NCBI GenBank assembly: GCA_947495295.1
Contig: CANLYJ010000001.1
Location: 1,488,001-1,552,000, forward strand
DNA: 64,000 nt
Source: an uncultured Paracoccaceae bacterium
GTDB lineage: Bacteria > Pseudomonadota > Alphaproteobacteria > Rhodobacterales > Rhodobacteraceae
Reading direction: 5' to 3'
The first letter of the stretch is position 1, and the number at the start of each line of letters is the position of its first letter. The position numbers and the translations under genes were made by a program. Below, piece after piece: positions 19,655 to 28,932 of this stretch. A model generated the notes under the pieces. That model saw nothing but the letters and a program-made list of their open reading frames with translations, ran no database searches and was not told the DNA's origin.

Positions 19655-20682
19655 TGTGACAACGCCTGCTTGCGGCCCAGGAAGTAGGCAGTTTCACCAA
19701 TCTCGCTCCAGCCGGCGACATCACCGATGAAGTAAAGATATGCATCAGCCGTATCAGCGGCCATATCGCCTGCATCAAACATGCTTGCCAAGACGTTGTT
19801 CGCACTGGCAATTTGGGCGTCCCAGATATCTTGCGGCATCTCATGCGCCGTGATGTCGGAACCGGCCTGACCAAGCGCGACCACGTTGTTATGTGCGGCA
19901 AGCGCGCGCTGCGTGCCGTGCTCGGCCATGATGCAGCTTTGGATCACCAGTTGATCCGCCTCTGACAGCCCGGACCAGCGTGACAGGTTGACCCCGACGC
20001 TCAGCATTGCCGAAGGACGGCCTGCATTTGGTGTTGTCATGTGGGGGAAGCTGGACAGAAGGCCCGATGCCGCCATTTGCGCCACGCTGAAGCCTTCAAG
20101 TGCGACAAGCGATGTCAGATCGCCGCCAGACATGACGTCAACAGTATTGCTGACCCCCATATCGGCCAGAACCCGCAGGCCCAGACCGGTTGAACCAACA
20201 GGGCCCGATGACAGATCGGCCAAGCCGCTGATTGGTGCTTTGGACCACATCGGCATCGCACCGTCATCACCGGCCATGAAGGCCTTGATTCCGAACTCTT
20301 CGCCCAGCAGGTCCCACATGAACCGGCCGTCAGCGACCAGAACCCAGCTTTCCAGTTCGCTGGCGCTCATCCCGCCAGGCATCGCCGCGAACAGGCCCAT
20401 CGCTGGGTTGCGCGATACGAATGCGTCCTGAGAGGTCAGGTACATGTCTGTTCCGCCGCCAGAAACATCGTCCAGGAAGCCCGGTGCTGTATCTGATCCG
20501 GTGGTGTTGACGTCCAGCGTAATACGTCCGCCGGACACGGCTGCAAGACGTGCGGCCAAGGCTGATGCAGCGTCGGCGCGATCTGTCACCATGGACAGGG
20601 CCAGCCGGTCTTGGGCGACAACAGGGGTGGCGGCGACTGCCGCAGCGCCCAAACCTGCGCCCAAAAGTGTTCTGCGTTTCAT
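19651..20682 (-). CDS. Second, diverged TRAP-type substrate-binding protein
   Basis: This 343-residue exported protein has a Tat-like signal (MKRRTLLGAGLGAAA, cleavage after PVVAQ). The layout matches the next gene's product: GGGTDMYLTSQDAF, then LGLRVLADMGVSNTVDVMSGGDLTSLVALEGF in the ligand-arginine region, where the usual Arg-Met-Pro is replaced by GLRVLADMG. It is shorter and clearly diverged, so it may bind another ligand or none. GAGGA precedes the start. It is translationally coupled to the following DctP gene. Confidence 0.8.
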   Translation of the reverse strand: MKRRTLLGAGLGAAAVAATPVVAQDRLALSMVTDRADAASALAARLAAVSGGRITLDVNTTGSDTAPGFLDDVSGGGTDMYLTSQDAFVSRNPAMGLFAAMPGGMSASELESWVLVADGRFMWDLLGEEFGIKAFMAGDDGAMPMWSKAPISGLADLSSGPVGSTGLGLRVLADMGVSNTVDVMSGGDLTSLVALEGFSVAQMAASGLLSSFPHMTTPNAGRPSAMLSVGVNLSRWSGLSEADQLVIQSCIMAEHGTQRALAAHNNVVALGQAGSDITAHEMPQDIWDAQIASANNVLASMFDAGDMAADTADAYLYFIGDVAGWSEIGETAYFLGRKQALSQ

Positions 20683-20781
20683 ATCAAGTATTCCTCACTT
20701 GTGGCACGAGACGGCCTCTGTTTTGTTTTGAACGCACCGCCCGGGATCTTCTGCCGGACAATGCTGTCAACTGCAGTTCGT

Positions 20782-22338
20782 CTACCGCAACCAAATCTCA
20801 ACGCGACGGTTGCTTTCGCGTCCGTCAGCGGTGGTGTTACAACCCACAGGCGCCAGTGGCCCATAGGTAGACACTGCAATCCGACCGGCCAGCGCATCAC
20901 CGCCAAGCTCAGCGACCAACGCGTCACGCACGCTTGTTGCACGCAGCAGGGCAAGCCGTTCGTTCAAGTCGAAACGTCCCACGTCATCGGTAAAGCCGAT
21001 CACCAGAATATCGCGATTGCGCGCCTCATCGCTGTTGAGGAATGCAACCATACGTTCAACGTCATCCTGCGATTTAGTATCCAGACGGGATGATCCTGAT
21101 GTGAAGCGGAATGTGGTTGAAAGACGGTCAGCCGTTGCCAGATCCTGCGCGAAGTTCTGCACCAGGCCAAGGGTTGCCCCCGTGCTGGCCGACAGGATTG
21201 CCGAGGTCATACGTGTGCCCTGCAAACTGATCGGCTGGGTCACAATCGTCTGGTCCACATATCCGGCACCCTGGATCAGGGTCTGCGCGTCAGGCGATGT
21301 CACGTAGTCAAGAAAGTTGGACTGTGCAGCGGTCTGATTGTCGCTAGCGGTATAGGCATAAACACGTTGGCTCAGCGGATATTCTTCCGCCTTGATGGCG
21401 AAGTCGCTTGCATAGGCCAGTGGCCCGCATGACTGACGAATTGGCAGCACTTCTGCGGTATCGTTGCCCGACAGGCTGGTGATCGTAATTGCATTCACGT
21501 CTGACACCACTTCGGATGCAGCCTGGCTTTCGCTTGTGGCACGTTCAGCGCTGCGGCGCAGACGGACACGGTTTGGCTCAAGCACCAGTTCCGCGAATGC
21601 CTCATCCAGTGAAGATCCTTCAGCAGGCAGCAGCATCCGGATCGGTGCGTTTTCACCGCCCAGTTCAGACCAGTTTCTGATCCGACCCGCCGCGATCTGC
21701 GCCAGTTCTTCCAGCGAGACAGAGCGCACGGAGTTGCTGGGATGTACGATGGGGACAAGCGCGTCCAGCGCAACAACGCGTTCGCGCCGTTCGTCTCGCA
21801 AATCGACCTGACCAGCGGCCACAACCTGATCGGCAATCGATGCCGGAACCGGTGTTGTCGACATGTTCAGGTCAACCTGACCGGCAACCAGTTGTTCAAA
21901 ACCAGTGACCGCGGGCTGAATGGCAATATCCACATTGCCTTCGGTCGTGGTCATGGTGCTGTCGCGCAGTTCAATCCGTGCGACGCCCCCGCCAGCGTTG
22001 GGGAATGATAAACCAAGCAGGTTTTGTGTGGACGCGAAGCCATTGACAAGCGCTTGCAAAAGCTCGGTTGTGTCGGCTTCGGTCACCGATACTACCATCT
22101 CAAGGTTGGCAGGTGCTGCGGGGCATGCTTCGCCCTCGCAAATCGTGGCGGAGCGTGACAGGCGCAACTCGCCCAGTTCGGTGTCCAGCACATAGACGTC
22201 ATCATCCACTGACAACAACTCACCAGTGATGGTGATTGACTTGTCCGGGCTCGAAATCGTGACCTGATCTGCGAAAAGCGCGAATGGCACTGCAGCAAGG
22301 CACGAGGCTAATGTTAGTTGTTTTTGTAGTCGTTTCAT
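20782..22338 (-). CDS. PstS-like substrate-binding domain fused to OmpA peptidoglycan-binding domain
   Basis: This 518-residue exported protein (signal MKRLQKQLTLASCLAAVPFALFA) has three parts. Residues ~23-75 are a small beta domain (SVDDDVYVLDTELGELRLS). Residues ~85-380 are a PstS-like periplasmic binding module (VDIAIQPAVTGFEQLVAGQVDLNMST, ALVPIVHPSNSV, SLEELAQIAAG). The last ~115 residues are an OmpA C-terminal domain (FRFTSGSSRLD, VIGFTDDVGRFDLNERLALLRA, ESNRRVEIWLR) that binds peptidoglycan. So a solute-binding module is anchored to the wall. The start at 22338 is chosen for the signal peptide; the Shine-Dalgarno is weak. It lies 99 bp upstream of the two TRAP-type genes on the same strand. 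Confidence 0.85.
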   Translation of the reverse strand: MKRLQKQLTLASCLAAVPFALFADQVTISSPDKSITITGELLSVDDDVYVLDTELGELRLSRSATICEGEACPAAPANLEMVVSVTEADTTELLQALVNGFASTQNLLGLSFPNAGGGVARIELRDSTMTTTEGNVDIAIQPAVTGFEQLVAGQVDLNMSTTPVPASIADQVVAAGQVDLRDERRERVVALDALVPIVHPSNSVRSVSLEELAQIAAGRIRNWSELGGENAPIRMLLPAEGSSLDEAFAELVLEPNRVRLRRSAERATSESQAASEVVSDVNAITITSLSGNDTAEVLPIRQSCGPLAYASDFAIKAEEYPLSQRVYAYTASDNQTAAQSNFLDYVTSPDAQTLIQGAGYVDQTIVTQPISLQGTRMTSAILSASTGATLGLVQNFAQDLATADRLSTTFRFTSGSSRLDTKSQDDVERMVAFLNSDEARNRDILVIGFTDDVGRFDLNERLALLRATSVRDALVAELGGDALAGRIAVSTYGPLAPVGCNTTADGRESNRRVEIWLR

Positions 22339-22775
22339 CTGAGGCAATCCAATGCTTACTCCCTCGTCCGGCATATGAACGCCGCCAGACATCGGCGCCA
22401 ACATGGCGCTGCGTTTTGACCAAAATATGTTCGAATTTGGCTTATTTGTTTCTTTTTTGATCAGAGCTATTTGTTCGGCATACTGTATAATAGGCCATTT
22501 AAGGCAGAATTGTGGAATAATCTAAGCGGGCTACGGATGGCGATGTCTTGCCCCGCGTTCTCGGTTAACCCATGTTTTTGCGAATACCCGATGAAGGCAG
22601 GCTAATGTCGTTCTTGGCCGGTAATTAGGGTCCTGACCCTAAACAGTAAACCATGGCTGGCGGTCGTCGGATAAACCTGACCTGCGAGGATCAATCCGGT
22701 CCTGCTCCGCAGTTAAAAAGCGACATTCAGCCTGTCCCGACATATTGGCCGCTTTCCAGACAATGATGAGGTTTG
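22339..22775. other. Non-coding spacer between PBP-OmpA gene and tRNA-Ser
   Basis: About 440 bp with no convincing gene on either strand. The half nearest the PBP-OmpA gene is AT-rich and should hold its promoter. TTAGGGTC-CT-GACCCTAA, a palindrome with eight-base arms, lies at 22625-22642; 14 of its bases equal the terminal motif of the MITE-like element at 42946-43213. No other structure stands out. Confidence 0.5.
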
Positions 22776-22865
22776 TGGCGGACAGACAGGGATTCGAACC
22801 CTGGAGACGGTCTCCCGCCTACACACTTTCCAGGCGTGCGCCTTCGACCACTCGGCCACCTGTCC
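22776..22865 (-). tRNA. tRNA-Ser (GGA)
   Basis: On the - strand the acceptor GGACAGG pairs with CCTGTCC-type bases at the 3' end. The anticodon loop CTGGAAA gives GGA. A long variable arm and GGTTCGAATCC are present; CCA is encoded at 22776-22778. No integrase or direct repeat of its 3' end is near. Confidence 0.96.
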
Positions 22866-22991
22866 GTGGCGTGCGTTTAGCGCGCCCTGCCCCCCTTTTG
22901 CAAGACCTAGCAGATATGTTTATGTCTGACATTTACTCTGACAGGATCGACCCCCTATAAACAAACAGTACATCAGGCGAGTTGACCCCAA

Positions 22992-24137
22992 ATGTTGCAT
23001 GATCCACCCAAGACCAACCCGACCGAGCGGCGGCACGAGGCCGCGCGCCTGCAGACCGGTGCCTTGGTGATTATCGCTTTTGCGGTTGTGCTGTTTCTTT
23101 TGGTGCAGGCCCGGTTCATTCTGATTTCGCTGGCCACGGCGATTATCCTGTTCAGCCTGACCAGCGATGTGATCAATTTCATCGCGCGGCTACGTGTCGG
23201 GCCGTTCCGTATCCCCAATGTGGTGGCCAGTATCGCCGCGATGGTGCTGATTGCGATGGCGCTGATCTCGCTCACCTCGATCCTGCTGGCACAGGTCAAC
23301 ACTGTGCTTGTGACCACCCTGTCCTATACCGAACGGGCCCCATCGGCGGTGGCATCGCTTTTCGGGTTTCTGGGGCCTGACAGCCAGATGGCGATCCTGA
23401 ACGCCCTGCAATCGATTGATGTCTCCAGCTATCTGCGCAGCGCGGCAGGGCAAGCCAGCGGCATGACCCAGGCCACCGTGCTTGTGATCCTGTTTGTGGG
23501 CTTTCTGTTTGCCGAGCGGATCTGGTTCGAGACCAAGCTGCAAAACCTTGTCGGAGATGAGACGCAGGCGGCGCGGGTCGGCAAGATCATCCAATCCATT
23601 ATTCACCGGGTGAACTACTACCTTCTGGTAAAAACGGTGATCAGCGCAATCACCGGGGCCATGATCTATGTGCTGGCCACCGCCTTTGGTCTGGAACTGG
23701 CCACATCGATTGGGATCATCACCTTTGTGCTGAACTTCATCCCCAATATCGGGTCCATCGTGGCCACCGCACTGATTGCGCTGGTGACCCATGTGCAATT
23801 GGGCGATGCCACGACAACGCTTGCAATCTTTGCCATTGCGGGGGTGATCCAGTTCGTCAACGGCAGCATTATCGACCCGATGCTGATGGGGCGCGCGCTG
23901 CGGCTGTCATCCTTCGGGATCATCCTGTCACTGGCATTCTGGGGGGCGGTCTGGGGCATCCCGGGGATGTTCCTGTCAGTGCCGATCATGGTGATGTTGC
24001 TGGTTGTGTGCAGCCATGTGCCCAACCTGCGACCCTTCGCCATTCTGCTGTCACGCGAAGGCTTGCCCGAATCCGAAAAGATGCTGGATCAACCGATCGA
24101 ACGTGATCTGTTCGGGCAGGACCTGCGGCAGGACTAA
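22992..24137 (+). CDS. AI-2E family permease (PerM/YdiK type)
   Basis: This 381-residue inner-membrane protein has about eight membrane segments in the family arrangement: paired N-terminal helices, a soluble loop (residues ~100-150), then four to five helices with the conserved motif around FIPNIGSIVATALIAL and VIQFVNGSIIDPMLMGRALRLS. The family was named for autoinducer-2 export but includes Na+/H+ antiporters and proteins of unknown substrate, so no substrate is claimed. It stands alone, convergent with the M35 peptidase gene. Confidence 0.88.
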   Translation: MLHDPPKTNPTERRHEAARLQTGALVIIAFAVVLFLLVQARFILISLATAIILFSLTSDVINFIARLRVGPFRIPNVVASIAAMVLIAMALISLTSILLAQVNTVLVTTLSYTERAPSAVASLFGFLGPDSQMAILNALQSIDVSSYLRSAAGQASGMTQATVLVILFVGFLFAERIWFETKLQNLVGDETQAARVGKIIQSIIHRVNYYLLVKTVISAITGAMIYVLATAFGLELATSIGIITFVLNFIPNIGSIVATALIALVTHVQLGDATTTLAIFAIAGVIQFVNGSIIDPMLMGRALRLSSFGIILSLAFWGAVWGIPGMFLSVPIMVMLLVVCSHVPNLRPFAILLSREGLPESEKMLDQPIERDLFGQDLRQD

Positions 24138-24138
24138 C

Positions 24139-24780
24139 CTATTTGGAGGCCGCTGGCGGCTTTCCCGTCACCGGTTGGCGCGCGTAATAGGTCACGTCTT
24201 CGGTAAAATACTGATAGCTATCGGCGTTATCCACAGCGCGACCCGGCGTCTCACTCGCCATCACGCGGCATTCACTGCGAGAATAGCAATAATCCTCTGT
24301 CCGGGCGACGCGCAGGAAATGGGTCAACTCATGCACGATTGTGCCTTCACGGGTGCCATCATCGCTGCTGCGCATTCCTGGGCGCAGTGCGGTCAGTGGC
24401 GGCAAGTCGAAGAATGGCGGGCAGAGATGCAGCAAAAATGGCTCATCAGGATAGACCCAAGCATAGCTGCCACCTTCGCAACCATCCATATCGGCGCCAT
24501 CACATTGCGCCGTTACAGCACCGCTGCGGATGGCGGTTACAACGGCCTTGAGGTTCGCGCGCACCTCTTCGGCATGTGGTCTGGAATAGGGGCCAAACCA
24601 ACGAGAAAACTCGGGCGTATCGCCAACGGCCGTGGCCGCCTTCAATGTCAGCGCCTTGGCATTGCGCAGCGCCGCGTCAAAGACGTGGATTTCATCCTTG
24701 TCGCAGCCAACAAAATCCTCCGCCGCTGCTGCGCCGCCCCAAAGGACAAAAGCCAAAGTAACTGTCATGATCCGTCGCAT
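24139..24780 (-). CDS. Secreted M35-like metallo-endopeptidase
   Basis: This 213-residue protein has a Sec signal (MRRIMTVTLAFVLWGGAAAAE). The zinc motif HELTH (in GTIVHELTHFLRVA) is followed about 30 residues later by DNADSYQYF, which fits the aspartate third ligand of M35 (aspzincin) peptidases. Paired cysteines (GCDKDE, LCPPFF, EDYCYSRSECRV) suggest disulfides in the periplasm or outside. I start at 24780 behind GGAGT; a much longer reading overlaps the upstream alaX gene and is rejected. It is the last gene of a coupled run cysK-mscS-alaX-M35. Confidence 0.8.
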   Translation of the reverse strand: MRRIMTVTLAFVLWGGAAAAEDFVGCDKDEIHVFDAALRNAKALTLKAATAVGDTPEFSRWFGPYSRPHAEEVRANLKAVVTAIRSGAVTAQCDGADMDGCEGGSYAWVYPDEPFLLHLCPPFFDLPPLTALRPGMRSSDDGTREGTIVHELTHFLRVARTEDYCYSRSECRVMASETPGRAVDNADSYQYFTEDVTYYARQPVTGKPPAASK

Positions 24781-24784
24781 ACCG

Positions 24785-25501
24785 TTACTCCAGATGCAGA
24801 TAGACGCGCCGGTTCTGGCGGCCCTTCTTTTCGATCTTGCCCAGTCTGACCCGGCCAATCTCGGCGGTGTTGGCAACATGGGTGCCACCACAAGGCTGTA
24901 AATCGGCAGTCTCGGACCCGACGCCAATACGGACCAACCTGATCTTACCGCTGCCACGCGGAGGCTGCACCGACATGGTCTTGACCAGATCAGGCTGGGC
25001 ATCCAGCGCATCCTCCGTGATCCATTCATCAGTCACATCCATATCGCAAGCGATCAACCGGTTCAGGTCGTCCTCCAGCGCCGCTTTGTCCTCGGGGGCT
25101 TCAGGCATATCAAAGTCCAGACGCCCCTTTTCGGCAGTGATAGCCCCGCCGGAAACAGGCAAAGGCAGCACAACAGACAAAAGATGCAGGGCCGTATGCA
25201 CCCGCATATGGCGATACCGGCGATCCCAGTTCAGAACCTGTTTCACCACCGTGCCCAATTCGGGCAGACCAGACGGTTCAGCCGCCAGCAACACAACATC
25301 ATCACCCTGCCCCTTGACCGTGGTCGCAATGTCCAGCGTGCCACCATCCCAACGCAGCGTGCCGCTATCGCCCGGCTGACCGCCTGATGTGGGATAGAAA
25401 ATCGTGCGGTTCAGCACGATCCCCCCCTCCTCGGTGATCGCTGTGACCATTGCGGTCGCCTCTCGCTGATAAGCATCATCGCGGAACAATAGCTTGGTCA
25501 T
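24785..25501 (-). CDS. Alanyl-tRNA editing protein AlaX
   Basis: This 238-residue trans-editing protein hydrolyses Ser- or Gly-tRNA-Ala. The zinc ligands of the editing domain are HTALH (near residue 103) and CGGTH (near 203), with the preceding YPTSGGQPGDSG segment. Its length suits the AlaX-M class. ATG overlaps the stop of the mscS gene (ATGA). Its place next to cysteine synthase may make sense, since serine and cysteine levels affect mischarging by AlaRS, but that is inference. Confidence 0.9.
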   Translation of the reverse strand: MTKLLFRDDAYQREATAMVTAITEEGGIVLNRTIFYPTSGGQPGDSGTLRWDGGTLDIATTVKGQGDDVVLLAAEPSGLPELGTVVKQVLNWDRRYRHMRVHTALHLLSVVLPLPVSGGAITAEKGRLDFDMPEAPEDKAALEDDLNRLIACDMDVTDEWITEDALDAQPDLVKTMSVQPPRGSGKIRLVRIGVGSETADLQPCGGTHVANTAEIGRVRLGKIEKKGRQNRRVYLHLE

Positions 25502-27843
25502 GATTGCGGTTCTTTCAGGACTTCGGGATTGCGCAGCCATATATCGCGTTGCGCAAAGGGAATTTCGATACCGGCAGCAGCGAATTGGCGGGCAATCTCA
25601 TGGTTCATTTCGGATTTCGCGCTGATCACATAATTCACATCACGTAAAATGGCACGGATCTCGAAATCAAGTGAATCAGCCCCAAACGCCATGAACAACA
25701 CCGCAGGCGGCGGGTGCATCAAGACCATCGGATGGGCTTCGGCGATGTCCTTCAGAATCTGGGTCACCTTTTCAACATCCGACCCATAGGCAACGCCAAC
25801 CGGGACGATGACACGGCCCACCAGATTGCCCCGGGTCCAGTTCGTCACCTGTCCGCTGACAAGATCGGCATTGGGGACAATGACATCGGTCCGATCAAAT
25901 GTCTCAATCCGGGTAGAGCGGACGGAGATTGCACGGACATACCCCATCTGGCCATTCACCTCGATCCAGTCGCCTTCACTGACGGGACGTTCGATCAACA
26001 GGATGATGCCGGAAACGAAGTTGGATACGATATTCTGCAAACCAAAACCGATGCCCACGGATAAGGCACCCGCCACAATGGCCAGATTGGACAGGTCGAT
26101 ACCGGCACTGGTGATCGCAATAATAGCCGCCAGCAAGATACCGACATAACCAAACCCGGCAACAATCGCATTCTGGCCACCCAGATCAAGGCGCGTGCGC
26201 GGCAGGACCGACCGGCGCAAGGTCCCCTGAATAAAGCGCGTCAGCAGGTATCCCAGCATGAAGACAATGGCGAATGTCAGGAAATCGGTGGGCGAAATGC
26301 GGCTTTCCCCAATCGAAAACCCCTCACGGAACCGGGCCCATAGTTCAAGAATATCATCGACCCGGGCACCCCAGATCAACGCAAAGATAGGCGCGCTGAT
26401 GAGGTATAGAACAAAGCTGATAAGCACAGGCACCAACGCGGTGACACCTTTTGCGCCATCCTCGCCAGTATCTGGACTGGTCAGGTCATGCACCATGCGT
26501 TGCAAGACCAGAACAAAGCCGATCAATGCCAAGGACAGGATCGTGGATACCAACAGCTTTTCGCCCGCGTTGATATAACCAATAACGCTAAGCAACGGGG
26601 CGACAATGGCGATCACTGTACAAATACGCCCGATCAGGCGGCGGGTACGGCCAACAAACGCATCCCGCTCGTCGGTCGTCTCTGGCAAACGCTGGATCAC
26701 ACGGCCAAAACGCCACAGCAACAATCCCAGCAGCAGCAATATGGGCAAGCCGATTGCGGAAATCGTCGTCTGTTCAAGATCACTGATATCCAGGGCGGCG
26801 CCAATTAACGTGGCGACGCCCAGCACCCAGGCAATGGCCAGACCATAGCGGCGTCCGGCCGCGCGTGTGTCTTCGTCATAGCCCAGGTATCCTGCATGCT
26901 TGCCAACTGGAAAAACCAACCGGCACAACCACCAACCAAACACGACCTGAATACCTGCGGCGGGCAATGCCTCGACCACCGCAGCACCACGCAGACCAAA
27001 GATATTCAGCGTGTGCAGCCCCTCGGCCAGGGCAATCAAACCAATGATTGATACGATAATCTGCCCCAGCGACAGCAGCAGCAGCCATAGTGGCAAAAGC
27101 CGACCATCCCGGTCCGACATTCGCCCGCGCCATTCGGTGATCCACCTGCGGACATAGATCAAAAGCCCGGCAGCCGACCCCAGAAACATCAACGCCCAAG
27201 GCAGATTGGTGATCAAGCGGCCCGCCTCCATCTGGGCGCGGAACCCGGCAGATGTCTCGACCCCGATAATGCTCACGGCCTCCCAAATGGCACCGGCAGC
27301 GGCAAAAATATTCGCAGGATTCAAGGGCGACCCGTTGCGCTCTGTCAGCGCGCCGGTCTGGCGATGGCGTTCCTGCGCATCGAACTCACCAATCAGCCCA
27401 TTTGCCCGCGCAAACGCCTCTTCGGCCAAAAGCCCTGGATAGACCAGTTCTTCGCGCTGCTTTTGCAAGGCAGCACGACGGTCCGCGATTGCGGGGGCCT
27501 CTTCACCGCTTTCCGGCACCGGGCCAAGCGCTGCAATCTGCGCATCAACCGTCGCGATGCGCCCACTGTTCTGGCCCGTCCTTGCCAGAAATTTGTCGCG
27601 CCACACCACCAGTTCAGCACGCAAGCGGCTGATGGCAAAACGGGATGCATCGCCACGCTGGGCCAATGTCTCTGCCCGTTCCGCAAGCCGATGCCAATCC
27701 GGGTCCTTTTCGAGGATCAGTTCATCGACATCGTCGGCGATTTGCCCAACGACCTCTGACCCCACCAGATCAGATTGCTCTTGCGAAAGGCCTGCCAGTG
27801 GCCAAAGCCACAGCACGATCACAAGAAAAAGCGCTCTGATCAT
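25498..27843 (-). CDS. Large MscS-family mechanosensitive channel with DUF3772 domain
   Basis: This is a 781-residue inner-membrane protein with a signal peptide (residues 1-20), a periplasmic coiled-coil and DUF3772 domain (~25-180), about eleven membrane segments, and the MscS pore and cytoplasmic beta domain at the C-terminus (VGIGFGLQNIVSNFVSGIILLIERP, GDWIEVNG, RSTRIETFDRTDVIVPNADLVS). It should open on membrane tension and release solutes after osmotic downshift. Both ends overlap neighbours by ATGA, with cysK upstream and alaX downstream. Confidence 0.93.
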   Translation of the reverse strand: MIRALFLVIVLWLWPLAGLSQEQSDLVGSEVVGQIADDVDELILEKDPDWHRLAERAETLAQRGDASRFAISRLRAELVVWRDKFLARTGQNSGRIATVDAQIAALGPVPESGEEAPAIADRRAALQKQREELVYPGLLAEEAFARANGLIGEFDAQERHRQTGALTERNGSPLNPANIFAAAGAIWEAVSIIGVETSAGFRAQMEAGRLITNLPWALMFLGSAAGLLIYVRRWITEWRGRMSDRDGRLLPLWLLLLSLGQIIVSIIGLIALAEGLHTLNIFGLRGAAVVEALPAAGIQVVFGWWLCRLVFPVGKHAGYLGYDEDTRAAGRRYGLAIAWVLGVATLIGAALDISDLEQTTISAIGLPILLLLGLLLWRFGRVIQRLPETTDERDAFVGRTRRLIGRICTVIAIVAPLLSVIGYINAGEKLLVSTILSLALIGFVLVLQRMVHDLTSPDTGEDGAKGVTALVPVLISFVLYLISAPIFALIWGARVDDILELWARFREGFSIGESRISPTDFLTFAIVFMLGYLLTRFIQGTLRRSVLPRTRLDLGGQNAIVAGFGYVGILLAAIIAITSAGIDLSNLAIVAGALSVGIGFGLQNIVSNFVSGIILLIERPVSEGDWIEVNGQMGYVRAISVRSTRIETFDRTDVIVPNADLVSGQVTNWTRGNLVGRVIVPVGVAYGSDVEKVTQILKDIAEAHPMVLMHPPPAVLFMAFGADSLDFEIRAILRDVNYVISAKSEMNHEIARQFAAAGIEIPFAQRDIWLRNPEVLKEPQS

Positions 27844-28868
27844 ACTTCTTCGAACACCGTGGGCACATCAACTTCGGCGTCCAGCCATGTGGGTACCGGC
27901 AACCCCTTTTCGCGCAGGAAAACAGGGCTATAAAGCTTCGACTGATACCGCGTGCCATAGTCGCACAGGATCGTCACAATGGTGTGGCCGGGGCCCATCT
28001 CGCGGCCCAGGCGAATGGCCCCCGCAATATTGATACCCGTTGATCCGCCCATGCAAAGCCCCTCATGGGCCAACAGATCAAAGACAATCGGCAAGGCTTC
28101 GGCATCCGGAATTTTATAAGTGAAATCAGGGGTGAACCCTTCCAGATTGGCCGTGATCCGGCCTTGCCCAATCCCTTCGGTGATCGAATTGCCATCTGGC
28201 GGCACCTGATCGGTATATAGTTTGTAAAGCCCCGACCCATCCGGGTCAGACAGGCCAACCTTTACGCCTTTGGGCTGCAACACCTGCGCGACACCTGCCA
28301 ATGTCCCGCCCGAACCGCAAGCGCAGGTAAAGCCATCAACCTTGCCCCCCGTCTGTTCCCAGATTTCTGGGGCGGTCGTCTCAACATGGGCCTGCCGGTT
28401 GGCGGTGTTGTCAAACTGATTGGCCCAAACGGCACCATTTGGTTCGGTCTTGTTCAACTCTATGGCCAGGCGTGCGGAATACTTCACATAGTTGTTGGGA
28501 TTGGCATAAGGCACGGCTGGCACCTCAACCAATTGCGCGCCAGCAACGCGCAACATATCCTTCTTTTCCTGGCTTTGCGTTTCGGGGATAACAATCACCG
28601 TCTTGAACCCCATGGAAGCACCGACCAGCGCCAGACCGATCCCGGTATTGCCCGCCGTGCCTTCCACGATTGTGCCGCCGGGTTTCAGATCGCCCCGGGC
28701 AATCGCATCTTTGATCATGAACAAGGCGGCACGATCCTTCACCGATTGACCCGGGTTCAGGAATTCAGCCTTGCCCAGAATAGTACAGCCCGTCGCCTCA
28801 GAAGCGGCACGCAGCTTGATCAACGGGGTGTTTCCGACAGCATCGGCAAGGTCATTTCGGATGGTCAT
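27840..28868 (-). CDS. cysK: Cysteine synthase (O-acetylserine sulfhydrylase), trg-linked
   Basis: This 342-residue PLP enzyme makes cysteine from O-acetylserine and sulfide. The PLP lysine is Lys 44 in NPGQSVKDRAA; the substrate loop EGTAGNTGIGLA and the phosphate-binding GGSTGINIAGA are intact. I start at MTIRND (28868). In Rhodobacter sphaeroides cysK lies by trgAB and contributes to tellurite resistance; the same order is seen here, with trgA and trgB directly upstream. The gene is coupled to mscS downstream. Confidence 0.92.
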   Translation of the reverse strand: MTIRNDLADAVGNTPLIKLRAASEATGCTILGKAEFLNPGQSVKDRAALFMIKDAIARGDLKPGGTIVEGTAGNTGIGLALVGASMGFKTVIVIPETQSQEKKDMLRVAGAQLVEVPAVPYANPNNYVKYSARLAIELNKTEPNGAVWANQFDNTANRQAHVETTAPEIWEQTGGKVDGFTCACGSGGTLAGVAQVLQPKGVKVGLSDPDGSGLYKLYTDQVPPDGNSITEGIGQGRITANLEGFTPDFTYKIPDAEALPIVFDLLAHEGLCMGGSTGINIAGAIRLGREMGPGHTIVTILCDYGTRYQSKLYSPVFLREKGLPVPTWLDAEVDVPTVFEEV

Positions 28869-28932
28869 GGGGCGGCCTTTCATAGCGTTGAATATGTGTA
28901 GGACTGCACCCCAAAGACATCAAGTACCGGGC

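Noticed and set aside
18278..22865. Genomic island between the two tRNA-Ser genes
   Set aside because: No integrase, no att-type direct repeats, genes have normal composition; the tRNAs are merely neighbours.
23190..23798. - strand frame of 202 codons within the AI-2E permease gene
   Set aside because: Extreme His/Gln/Gly content typical of the reverse complement of a membrane protein gene; no start signal.
24781..25029. N-terminal extension of the M35 protease to 25029
   Set aside because: It would overlap alaX by more than 200 bp and bury the signal peptide; the ATG at 24780 has its own GGAGT.
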